A stretch of DNA of 7,764 nt from JANQIO01 sp038746745 (GTDB lineage Bacteria > Pseudomonadota > Gammaproteobacteria > Pseudomonadales > Halieaceae). The stretch spans positions 1 to 7,764 of the forward strand of contig JBCDKJ010000103.1 of assembly GCA_038746745.1 (NCBI GenBank), read 5' to 3'. Shown here piece by piece: positions 1-6,070 of this stretch (within the stretch, counting starts at the first letter, position 1; the number at the start of each line of letters is the position of its first letter). The notes beneath the pieces were generated by a model. It saw only the letters and a list, made by a program, of their open reading frames with translations. It had not been told where the DNA came from and made no database searches. A program made the position numbers and the translations under genes.

Positions 1-233
1 CAGTGAAACCATAAATCCGCGGTCTCCCGAGTGAGCTCTTCTAACAGCGCGTCCGAGCCCTGCGCCTGCTTGCAGTCTTTTGCTGCCAGAATAGTCTCCA
101 CGCACTCTTCACCGACCTTCTCCAAAATCTTGTTTAGCCCAGCGTGATTGAGCTGTGCAACGTAGGAGCTGTCGGGGTCTGCCGATTGGCGCTGCGCGAT
201 TATGCTGTCCAATTGTTGCAATATTTCGTTCAT
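1..233 (-). CDS. hisE: Phosphoribosyl-ATP pyrophosphatase (HisE), 3' end cut off by the window
   Basis: HisE hydrolyses phosphoribosyl-ATP to phosphoribosyl-AMP and pyrophosphate, the second step of histidine synthesis, in the cytoplasm. I translated this stretch directly. After a short N-terminal helix it reads PDSSYVAQLNHAGLNKILEK, then the acidic metal-binding helix GEECVETILAAKD (Glu-Glu and Glu of the MazG-like fold), then LLEELTRETADLWFH at the window edge. About 77 codons are present. The family is usually near 110 residues, so roughly 30 C-terminal residues are missing. I chose the ATG at 233 because a GAG-type ribosome site precedes it and the distance to PDSSY fits Pseudomonas HisE. 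An in-frame TTG at 257 would overlap the hisI stop codon by four bases (TTGA) and add eight residues, so it remains an alternative. It directly follows hisI, which performs the next reaction, and the two are probably translationally coupled. In Enterobacteria the two are fused; here they are separate. Confidence 0.93.
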   Translation of the reverse strand, partial: MNEILQQLDSIIAQRQSADPDSSYVAQLNHAGLNKILEKVGEECVETILAAKDCKQAQGSDALLEELTRETADLWFH

Positions 234-253
234 CAAACTCTCGATACGCTCGC

Positions 254-643
254 TCAATAGATATCGCTGGGATCTTTAAGTACGGCTTCGCAGACTTCCC
301 AGTGCCCATCCGCAAGGCGATTCATGAAACAGTGGCGACGTCCCGTATGACAGGCGATGCCGCCGACTTGCTCCACCTTCAGCAGCACCGCGTCTGCGTC
401 ACAATCGAGTCTTATCTCCCTGATCAGCTGGGTGTGGCCCGAGGTCTCGCCCTTGCGCCACAGTTTTCCGCGTGAGCGCGAGAAGTACACAGCGATGCCT
501 TCTGCCGCCGTGGCCTGCAGGGCCTCTCGATTCATCCAGGCCAGCATAAGCACGTCACCAGAATCTGCGTCCTGGGCGATAGCCGGCACCAGGCCCTGCG
601 CATTCCAGGCCACCCTGTCGAGGCTGGCAGTATCAATCGTCAT
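254..643 (-). CDS. hisI: Phosphoribosyl-AMP cyclohydrolase (HisI), monofunctional
   Basis: HisI opens the adenine ring of phosphoribosyl-AMP, the third step of histidine synthesis, using zinc and magnesium. The 129-residue protein is full length for the stand-alone form. Visible motifs are VLMLAWMNREAL (31-42), YFSRSRGKLWRKGETSGHTQ (53-72), the metal-binding DCDAD (80-84), and GIACHTGRRHCF (95-106). The expected zinc cysteines are C81, C98 and C105, and the magnesium aspartates D80, D82 and D84. No HisE domain follows, unlike the fused HisIE of Enterobacteria. The ATG at 643 lies 33 bases after the ubiB stop and has no strong ribosome site. A small inverted repeat (TGTCT/AGACA, 652-656 and 667-671) lies eight bases upstream. 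The gene is probably expressed from the ubi transcript, since no clear promoter is seen in the gap. Confidence 0.97.
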   Translation of the reverse strand: MTIDTASLDRVAWNAQGLVPAIAQDADSGDVLMLAWMNREALQATAAEGIAVYFSRSRGKLWRKGETSGHTQLIREIRLDCDADAVLLKVEQVGGIACHTGRRHCFMNRLADGHWEVCEAVLKDPSDIY

Positions 644-676
644 CGCGTCACTGTCTCACGCAGCGCAGACAATGGT

Positions 677-2323
677 CTAGAGCCGCGGTCTGGGCCATAA
701 CAACATCAATCCCAGCGCGACCAGGGTCCAGCTCAGCAGCGGCCACTGAGCAAGTTGCTCGAACCCCTCGGGCATCGCCGTGGCGGCAGCCCCACCAAAC
801 AGCAGCACAGCCACCACGCCGCGCTTTCTGCGGCTGTCCTCTCGCTGCATTTGCTGTTGCAGTGTATCCAGGCGCTGACGCTGTAAGCTGGCCTGACGAT
901 CCAGCTCTCGCGCCTGCTGCAGATTGTCAAATACCGCCTCGGGCAGCTTGGGCAACTGCTCCAGCCAGCCAGGCGCCTGGCGCTTAATGCGCTCCATCAT
1001 TGCCTGCGGCGAATAGCGCTGCTGTAACCAGCGCTCCAGATAGGGCATAGCGGTGGTCCAAAGATCCAACTCAGGATAGAGCTGTCGCCCCAGTCCTTCG
1101 ATGTTCAACAGCGTCTTCTGCAACAGTACCAGCGAAGGCTGTACCTCCATGTTGAAGCGTCGCGCGGTTTGAAAGAGATAGATCAGCAGCTGTCCGAAAG
1201 AAATTTCAGCCAGTGGTTTTTCAAATACGGGTTCACAGACGGCGCGCATGGCAGCTTCGAAATCCTGTACTCGTGTCCCCGGTGGAACCCAGCCACATTC
1301 CACATGCAACTCCGCACACTCGCGATAGTCGCGGTGAAAGATCGCCAGCAGGTTGCGCGCCAGATAGTACTGATCGGAGTCGGACAGGCTGCCAATGATG
1401 GCGCAATCCACCGCGATGTAACGGGGGTCGGCCGGGTCGCTGATATCAACGAAGATGTTGCCTGGGTGCATATCTGCATGAAAAAAGCTGTCTCGAAACA
1501 CCTGGGTGAAAAATATTTCAACGCCACGCTCTGCTAGCACTTTCAAGTCAGTTCCCGCCGCGCGCAGTGTTGCCATGTCGGTGACCGGTACACCGTAAAT
1601 GCGTTCCATGGTGTAGACGTCACGACGCGTATAATCCCAGTGCACCTCGGGCACATAGCACATCGGGCTGCCTTCCCAGTTGCGTCGTAACTGGGATGCG
1701 TTGGCCGCTTCACGCTGCAGGTCCAGCTCGTCGAGAATGGTAATTTCGTAATCACTTACGACCTCTACCGGGCGCAGCCGCTTACCATCCGCCGATAGGC
1801 GACGCAGCCACCGGGCCAGCAAATGCAGCAGGCGCAGGTCCTGTCGAATTACCCGCTCAATATTGGGACGAATGACTTTGACCACCACGGCTTCACCGGA
1901 GTGCAGGGTGGCTGTATGCACCTGAGCGACCGAGGCGGACGCCAGAGGCTCAGAGTCAAAATTCGCGAATAGCGTATCTATATCTGCTTTAAGGCTTTGC
2001 TCAACAATGCGTCGAAAAACCGCAGGTGAAAAAGGCGGCACCTGATCCTGCAGTTTGGCCAGTTCGTCAGCAATATCGTCTGGCAACAGATCACGTCGGG
2101 TCGAGAGCATCTGACCAAACTTGATGAAGACCGGCCCCAGCGCCTCCAGCGCAAGCCGCAGGCGCTCTCCCCGAGGCTGTCTGGGTGGCCCCGCCAGGCG
2201 CCACGGTCCCAGGGCAAACAACCAGCGGCTGGCTGTGGGCAGGCGATCAGTGTCGATAAAGGTGTCCAACCGAAAGCGGCTGAATACCCAGGCGATACGT
2301 AAGGCTCGGGCACTCCGCGACAT
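677..2323 (-). CDS. ubiB: Ubiquinone biosynthesis atypical kinase/ATPase UbiB
   Basis: UbiB is a membrane-anchored member of the ADCK/UbiB protein-kinase-like family. It is needed for ubiquinone synthesis in gammaproteobacteria and is thought to act as an ATPase that helps extract or present lipid intermediates. From the ATG at 2323 the protein has 548 residues, close to E. coli UbiB (546). The KxGQ motif is KFGQ (68-71), the alanine-rich loop is ASASVAQVH (128-136), the ATP-site lysine is probably K149 in VVVKVIRP, and the ExD motif is ELD (199-201). The catalytic loop is HADMHPGN (282-289) and the metal-binding stretch is DCAIIG (306-311). Two hydrophobic segments near 502-516 and 525-543 form the C-terminal membrane anchor. 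A GTG at 2344 would add seven residues and overlap ubiJ. I prefer the ATG, one base after the ubiJ stop, because the protein then starts like its relatives. Neither start has a strong ribosome site, which suggests coupling to ubiJ. Confidence 0.96.
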   Translation of the reverse strand: MSRSARALRIAWVFSRFRLDTFIDTDRLPTASRWLFALGPWRLAGPPRQPRGERLRLALEALGPVFIKFGQMLSTRRDLLPDDIADELAKLQDQVPPFSPAVFRRIVEQSLKADIDTLFANFDSEPLASASVAQVHTATLHSGEAVVVKVIRPNIERVIRQDLRLLHLLARWLRRLSADGKRLRPVEVVSDYEITILDELDLQREAANASQLRRNWEGSPMCYVPEVHWDYTRRDVYTMERIYGVPVTDMATLRAAGTDLKVLAERGVEIFFTQVFRDSFFHADMHPGNIFVDISDPADPRYIAVDCAIIGSLSDSDQYYLARNLLAIFHRDYRECAELHVECGWVPPGTRVQDFEAAMRAVCEPVFEKPLAEISFGQLLIYLFQTARRFNMEVQPSLVLLQKTLLNIEGLGRQLYPELDLWTTAMPYLERWLQQRYSPQAMMERIKRQAPGWLEQLPKLPEAVFDNLQQARELDRQASLQRQRLDTLQQQMQREDSRRKRGVVAVLLFGGAAATAMPEGFEQLAQWPLLSWTLVALGLMLLWPRPRL

Positions 2324-2324
2324 A

Positions 2325-2951
2325 TCAGGAACGCTCTGGCACACGCGCCGCCAAGCGGCGCAATTTGGCTTGTAAGCGTTCTACCCGCTGTCCAAGTATT
2401 GCGACGTCCTCGTAGAAGTCTTCCAACTCTGCCTTCGGAGGCGACAGGCGCGCCTCTTCGTGGACGAATTCCTCAAGCTGTCGCAGCAGACTGCTCTGGG
2501 CCATGCGACCCCAGCTGAAGAGGCCGCGTAATGCCTCTGCCAGTTGGTGGCCGACAACGTCGCCCAGCGCATTTACCAGTGGCGCCTCCCAATCCAGCTC
2601 AAGGCTGGACAGGATGCGCTGCAGGGTCATGAGCGGCGCGCTATCGCCACTGAGCTCAATATTCCCGTTGATCAGAGCCGCCGCAGCATCGTCCGCTGTG
2701 GCCAAATCGGCAAAATCCCTGGCGGTGCCGCGAACGCTGGTGGTGACGTTGCCGTCGTGGAAACTCTTGAGGCGGACTCGACCGGCTCGTGGCGCCAGAT
2801 AAAGGTCTATTGCCGGGGCGGTGCAGGCGAGGTGAAACACCTCGCCTTCCAGTTCGCCCAACCGGTTGGCGACGGCAGGGTCTAAGCTGAAGGCGCGGTT
2901 AAGTGCTGTCTCCAGTGCGGCAGCACCTGCTATATGCAGGGTAGGGTCCAT
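2325..2951 (-). CDS. ubiJ: Ubiquinone biosynthesis accessory factor UbiJ (SCP2 domain)
   Basis: UbiJ is a soluble accessory factor that binds ubiquinone intermediates and, with UbiK, supports the Ubi enzyme complex. It has no known catalytic activity. The 208-residue protein starts with an SCP2-type sterol-carrier fold (about 10-115), ending in the typical NGNIELSGD (95-103). A conserved family block WEAPLVNALGDVVGHQLAEA follows (121-140). The C terminus (about 175-203) is charged with regularly spaced hydrophobic residues and looks like a coiled coil, the region expected to contact UbiK. Its place between ubiE and ubiB is the standard gammaproteobacterial order and supports the name more strongly than the low-conservation SCP2 domain alone. 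The ATG at 2951 lies three bases after the ubiE stop, with AGGG inside the end of ubiE as the likely ribosome site. The stop is separated from the ubiB ATG by one base. Confidence 0.93.
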   Translation of the reverse strand: MDPTLHIAGAAALETALNRAFSLDPAVANRLGELEGEVFHLACTAPAIDLYLAPRAGRVRLKSFHDGNVTTSVRGTARDFADLATADDAAAALINGNIELSGDSAPLMTLQRILSSLELDWEAPLVNALGDVVGHQLAEALRGLFSWGRMAQSSLLRQLEEFVHEEARLSPPKAELEDFYEDVAILGQRVERLQAKLRRLAARVPERS

Positions 2952-2954
2952 GAT

Positions 2955-3704
2955 TTAAGCCCTAAAGCCGCGGTGCAGGGCGACGATGCCACCGGTCATG
3001 TTGAAATACTCACAGCGCAGGAAGCCTGCATCTTCCATCATGCCCTTCAGCGTGTCCTGATCCGGGTGCATGCGTATGCTCTCTGCAAGGTACTGATAGC
3101 TCTCGCTATCGCCCGCCACAAGGCGCCCCAGCACGGGCAGGACATTGAACGAGTAGCTGTCATAGGCGCGGCTCAGCAGTGGATTGCCGGGCTTGGAGAA
3201 TTCGAGAATCAGCAGTCTGCCGCCGGGCCTTAATACTCGCAACATATCGGCAATGGCCTGGCCTTTGTCGGTGACGTTGCGCAAGCCAAAGGCAATACTG
3301 ACAATATCGAAGTGTTCGTCCGGAAAGGGCAGGTTTTCGGCGTTGGCCTGGACGTACTCGATATTTCCCAGGTAGCCCTGATTGATGAGCTTATCGCGAC
3401 CGACCTCCAGCATAGAGGCATTGATGTCGGCCAGCACCACGGAGCCGTTCGGGCCAACGATATCTGAGAATCGTGCTGCAAGATCCCCGGTACCTCCGGC
3501 GATATCCAGCACGCGCTGGCCCGAGCGAGCAGCGCTAACTTCAATCGTGAAGCGTTTCCAGACCCGATGAATGCCGCCGGACATAAGATCATTCATCAGG
3601 TCATAACGGGCAGCGACCGAGTCAAACACACCGGCGACAAGGCCCGCTTTCGCGTCCTGATCAACAGTCTGATATCCGAAATGGGTTTTGTCTGTCTCGC
3701 TCAT
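2955..3704 (-). CDS. ubiE: Ubiquinone/menaquinone C-methyltransferase UbiE
   Basis: UbiE is a class I SAM-dependent methyltransferase that adds the C-methyl group to the benzoquinol ring in ubiquinone synthesis (and to demethylmenaquinol where menaquinone is made). The 249 residues match the usual length. It opens with the family signature THFGYQTV (7-14), then AARYDLMNDLMSGGIHRVWK (31-50). SAM motif I is LDIAGGTGD (66-74), the acidic ribose-binding residue is D93 in ADIN, and ANAENLPF (120-127) and ILEFSKP (166-172) complete the methyltransferase core. The ATG at 3704 is supported by alignment in memory with the E. coli N terminus. No Shine-Dalgarno-like sequence precedes it; instead a GGCCGT/ACGGCC inverted repeat abuts the start. 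It is the first gene of the ubiE-ubiJ-ubiB set, 50 bases after the DUF971 gene, and a separate weak promoter is possible but unproven. Confidence 0.98.
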   Translation of the reverse strand: MSETDKTHFGYQTVDQDAKAGLVAGVFDSVAARYDLMNDLMSGGIHRVWKRFTIEVSAARSGQRVLDIAGGTGDLAARFSDIVGPNGSVVLADINASMLEVGRDKLINQGYLGNIEYVQANAENLPFPDEHFDIVSIAFGLRNVTDKGQAIADMLRVLRPGGRLLILEFSKPGNPLLSRAYDSYSFNVLPVLGRLVAGDSESYQYLAESIRMHPDQDTLKGMMEDAGFLRCEYFNMTGGIVALHRGFRA

Positions 3705-3730
3705 GGCCGTGAACTGTCTGCGCTACGGCC
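3705..3730 (-). promoter_or_regulatory. Inverted repeat touching the ubiE start codon
   Basis: The six bases directly before the ubiE ATG (GGCC read with flanks as ACGGCC on the minus strand) pair perfectly with GGCCGT fourteen bases further upstream. This would place a GC-rich 6-bp stem with a 14-base loop against the initiation codon. No ribosome-binding purine run is visible in or beside it. It could reduce initiation, or simply be chance; the long loop weakens the case. Confidence 0.3.
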
Positions 3731-3754
3731 TGATATTGTACCCCTTTGCAGGGC

Positions 3755-4129
3755 TCAAGGGTCGAATTGCAAAACCTGTACGTCGGGGTCGCGACTCCCA
3801 CCCTCGGCCTCAAGCCTGGCCAGATAGGCCGCCCACATGACGTCGCACTGTTCAATCAGCTTACGCAGATAAGGCCAGCTATAGAGGCCGGAGTCATGGC
3901 CATCGTCGAAGTGTAATTGCAGCGCGTAATTACCCACCGGTTTAATCTGATCGATGGCCACATCGCGCTTGCCGACTTGCAGCACTTCCTGTCCAGGGCC
4001 GTGACCCTTTACCTCAGCAGACGGGGAGTGCACGCGCAAAAATTCACAGCTCAGTCGCCAACTACCGTCGTCGTAGGTGAGCTCCAGTTCGCGAGACGCT
4101 CTGTGCAGATGGACTTTTTGTGGAATCAC
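3755..4129 (-). CDS. DUF971 protein (gamma-butyrobetaine hydroxylase-like N-terminal domain)
   Basis: This 124-residue protein is a single DUF971 domain (PF06155 type), the small fold also found at the N terminus of gamma-butyrobetaine hydroxylase. Its stand-alone function is not established. The hallmark blocks are LRVHSPSAEVKGHG (31-44), KRDVAIDQIKPVGNYAL (54-70) and FDDGHDSGLYSW (74-85). There is no dioxygenase domain and no signal peptide or membrane segment, so it is a cytosolic protein. The Cys cluster that binds zinc in the eukaryotic enzyme is not present; only isolated C28 and C95 are seen. The start is GTG at 4129: an in-frame TGA lies nine bases upstream, so no longer form is possible. 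This GTG is in the downstream copy of a 13-bp tandem duplication, with GGGAG about 12 bases away, an unusually long spacing. Genes of this family commonly follow hslU in Pseudomonas-like genomes, which suggests co-expression with the HslVU protease but does not prove a shared role. Confidence 0.9.
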   Translation of the reverse strand: MIPQKVHLHRASRELELTYDDGSWRLSCEFLRVHSPSAEVKGHGPGQEVLQVGKRDVAIDQIKPVGNYALQLHFDDGHDSGLYSWPYLRKLIEQCDVMWAAYLARLEAEGGSRDPDVQVLQFDP

Positions 4130-4143
4130 TTTGTGGAATCACT
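4118..4143. repeat. Perfect 13-bp tandem duplication across the DUF971 start codon
   Basis: The 13-base unit TTGTGGAATCACT occurs twice head to tail, at 4118-4130 and 4131-4143, with no mismatch. On the coding strand each copy contains GTG-ATT-CCA-CAA, that is, the start codon and next three codons of the DUF971 gene. Since 13 is not a multiple of three, only the downstream GTG (4129) is in frame with the protein. The arrangement looks like a recent slippage duplication that moved the start codon away from its ribosome site. Confidence 0.95.
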
Positions 4144-4165
4144 CCCAGTGCCTGCAGCTCTTCAT
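4139..4165 (-). other. Possible 8-codon leader ORF between hslU and the DUF971 gene
   Basis: An ATG at 4165 opens a tiny frame reading MKSCRHWE and ending in TGA at 4141-4139. An AGG, part of AGGCGG at the hslU stop codon, lies six bases before it, which is good ribosome-site spacing. The TGA falls nine bases before the GTG of the DUF971 gene. Without the 13-bp duplication its stop would overlap that GTG as GTGA, a classical coupling arrangement. It may serve only to deliver ribosomes to the next gene. Short frames like this occur by chance, so confidence is low. Confidence 0.25.
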
Positions 4166-4172
4166 CTGCCGC

Positions 4173-5492
4173 CTACAGAATGTAGCGGCTCAGGTCTTCG
4201 TCTTTGCTCAGTTCGCCCAGCTGGCTGTCGACATAAGCCGCGTCGACAGTGAGCTTGCCCTGTTTCAGGCTGGTGTCAGTGGCAGTAAAGCTGGCATCTT
4301 CCAGCAGGCGCTCCATGACGGTGTGCAGTCGTCGTGCGCCAATGTTTTCCGTCGTCTCATTCACCTGCCAGGCGATTTCCGCCACCCGCCGGATGCCGTC
4401 CTCAGTGAACTCAAGCCCCAGCCCTTCGGTGCCAAGCAGCGCTTCATACTGCTCGGTGAGAGAGGCGCGAGGCTCCCGCAGAATACGCTGGAAATCTTCG
4501 GGCGTGAGCGCAGCCAGTTCGACGCGAATGGGCAGCCGGCCCTGCAACTCCGGTATAAGGTCAGAGGGCTTGGCGAGATGGAATGCACCCGAGGCGACAA
4601 ACAAAATATGATCGGTTTTGATCATGCCATGCTTGGTGCTTACGGTGCAGCCTTCGATAAGTGGCAGCAGATCCCGCTGAACACCCTCTCGAGACACATC
4701 GGCACCACCTACTTCGCTGCGCTTGGCCACTTTATCCAATTCGTCAATAAATACGATGCCGGTTTGCTCGGCAGCATGCAGGGCACGCTGTTTGAGCTCA
4801 TCTTCATTGACCATCTTGGCCGCCTCTTCGTCGCGTAGACTTTCAAAGGCTATCTTGACCGTAACGGTACGGCTCTTTTTACGCTGCCCCGACAGGTTGG
4901 AGAACATGCTCTGCAGCTGACTCGTCATCTCTTCCATGCCGGGCGGCGCCATTATTTCAACGCCCATGGGCGAGTCGGCGAGCTCTACCTCAATTTCGCG
5001 ATCGTCCAGCTCGCCCTCCCGCAGCTTCTTGCGCAGCATCTGACGCGTGCTGGAGTCGCTCGACTCACTGTCCCGAGCTGGCGTCAGCAGAATATCCAGA
5101 ATGCGCTCTTCCGCTGCTTCCTCCGCGCGGAAGCTGACTTTCTCCATTTCTTGCTCGCGCAGCATCTTGATGGAGACATCCACCAGATCCCGCACGATCG
5201 ACTCCACATCACGACCGACGTAACCGACTTCGGTGAACTTGGTCGCTTCCACTTTGATAAACGGCGCATTAGCCAGCCGCGCCAGACGTCGCGCGATCTC
5301 CGTTTTGCCAACACCGGTGGGGCCTATCATCAGGATGTTTTTGGGGGTGATTTCCGCCTGCAGGTCGTCGTCTAGCTGCAGCCGACGCCAGCGATTGCGT
5401 AGTGCAATCGCCACAGCACGCTTGGCGTCATCCTGGCCAATAATGTGCCGGTCCAACTCGTGGACGATTTCCCGTGGGGTCATGTTAGACAC
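4173..5492 (-). CDS. hslU: ATP-dependent protease ATPase subunit HslU (ClpY)
   Basis: HslU is the hexameric AAA+ unfoldase that feeds proteins into the HslV peptidase in the cytoplasm. The 439 residues match the family. Walker A is GPTGVGKT (57-64), the pore loop is GYVG (90-93), and Walker B is IVFIDELDK (246-254). The intermediate domain lies between about 110 and 245, and sensor 2 is GARRL (385-389). The C terminus ends DLSRYIL, the conserved tail that inserts into HslV to activate it, so the protein is intact. The start is GTG at 5492: AGGAG sits six bases away at 5499-5503, inside the last hslV codons, and the resulting MSNMTPREIV resembles E. coli MSEMTPREIV. The internal ATG at 5483 is too far from that site. 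It lies three bases after hslV, so the two subunits are translated from one mRNA, driven at least in part by the heat-shock promoter upstream of hslV. Confidence 0.98.
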   Translation of the reverse strand: MSNMTPREIVHELDRHIIGQDDAKRAVAIALRNRWRRLQLDDDLQAEITPKNILMIGPTGVGKTEIARRLARLANAPFIKVEATKFTEVGYVGRDVESIVRDLVDVSIKMLREQEMEKVSFRAEEAAEERILDILLTPARDSESSDSSTRQMLRKKLREGELDDREIEVELADSPMGVEIMAPPGMEEMTSQLQSMFSNLSGQRKKSRTVTVKIAFESLRDEEAAKMVNEDELKQRALHAAEQTGIVFIDELDKVAKRSEVGGADVSREGVQRDLLPLIEGCTVSTKHGMIKTDHILFVASGAFHLAKPSDLIPELQGRLPIRVELAALTPEDFQRILREPRASLTEQYEALLGTEGLGLEFTEDGIRRVAEIAWQVNETTENIGARRLHTVMERLLEDASFTATDTSLKQGKLTVDAAYVDSQLGELSKDEDLSRYIL

Positions 5493-5495
5493 GGT

Positions 5496-6044
5496 TTACT
5501 CCTGGCCGCAGTCAAGCTCTTCGATGACGCGATTGTGGTTGGTATAGATACAAATATCGGCCGCGATACCGAGACCTTTCTCGACGATGTCTCTAGCCGA
5601 AAGCTCAGTGCTGTCGAGCAGCGCCCGCGCCGCAGCCTGGGCAAAAGGGCCGCCGGAGCCAATTGCGATCAGGTTATCCTCGGGCTCAATAACATCACCA
5701 TTCCCGGTAATGATTAACGACGTGCTATGGTCTGCTACGGCCAGCAGCGCTTCGAGCCGCCGCAAGGCGCGCTCGGTGCGCCAGGCCTTGGCCAGCTCAA
5801 CCGAAGCACGGGTCAGGTGTCCCTGGTGTTTGTCCAGTTGCGCCTCAAACAGCTCAAACAGGGTAAAGGCATCTGCGGTGCCACCGGCAAACCCTGCCAG
5901 TACGCGGTCTTTGTAAAGCCTGCGTACTTTTCGGGCATTGCCTTTCATGACCGTATTGCCCAGGGACACTTGTCCGTCTCCCCCGATCACCACCGTATTG
6001 CCACGACGGACGGAAAGAATGGTGGTTCCGCGATATTGGTCCAA
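5496..6044 (-). CDS. hslV: ATP-dependent protease peptidase subunit HslV (ClpQ)
   Basis: HslV is the dodecameric, proteasome-beta-like threonine peptidase of the HslVU complex. The protein begins MDQYRG followed by TTILSVRRG. By analogy with E. coli, the catalytic N-terminal threonine would be T7, exposed after removal of a six-residue propeptide. Numbered from T7, D23 becomes D17 and K39 becomes K33, the expected active-site residues; GSGG (129-132) is also conserved. It has 182 residues, a few more than E. coli because of the propeptide. E. coli carries only a methionine before the threonine, while longer leaders like this occur in other proteobacteria. The start codon is TTG at 6044, chosen because AGGAG lies seven bases upstream (6052-6056) and no ATG or GTG fits. 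A sigma-32-type promoter in the 79-bp gap upstream makes it the first gene of a heat-shock transcript. Confidence 0.97.
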   Translation of the reverse strand: MDQYRGTTILSVRRGNTVVIGGDGQVSLGNTVMKGNARKVRRLYKDRVLAGFAGGTADAFTLFELFEAQLDKHQGHLTRASVELAKAWRTERALRRLEALLAVADHSTSLIITGNGDVIEPEDNLIAIGSGGPFAQAAARALLDSTELSARDIVEKGLGIAADICIYTNHNRVIEELDCGQE

Positions 6045-6050
6045 AATGAT

Positions 6051-6070
6051 TCTCCTGCTGGTCGAGGAGA
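6051..6070 (-). promoter_or_regulatory. Hairpin covering the hslV ribosome-binding site
   Basis: On the coding strand TCTCCT (6070-6065) is perfectly complementary to AGGAGA (6056-6051), with an 8-base loop. The right arm contains the AGGAG ribosome site of hslV. If both arms are transcribed, the site would be paired. A transcript starting at the expected heat-shock start point (about 6062-6064) would lack the left arm and leave the site free. The pairing is seen directly; the regulatory effect is inference. Confidence 0.45.
6052..6056 (-). promoter_or_regulatory. Ribosome-binding site of hslV, deciding a TTG start
   Basis: AGGAG on the coding strand, seven bases before the TTG at 6044. It is a full-strength Shine-Dalgarno core and is the main reason for accepting TTG as the start codon, since no ATG or GTG lies at a usable distance. 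Confidence 0.8.

Noticed and set aside
2324..2344. GTG at 2344 as the ubiB start
   Set aside because: It would overlap ubiJ by about 20 bases and add seven residues not expected in the family; the ATG at 2323 gives the usual length and N terminus.
3735..3763. Possible sigma-70 promoter before ubiE (TACAAT as -10)
   Set aside because: No acceptable -35 lies 16-18 bases upstream: the bases there read GACCCT, and TTGAGC is only 12 bases away. Not listed as a promoter.
4077..4838. A 253-codon plus-strand frame opposite hslU
   Set aside because: It lies wholly antisense to hslU and the DUF971 start, has no recognisable domain, and the minus-strand proteins are complete and conserved. Long antisense frames arise from codon bias in GC-rich genes.
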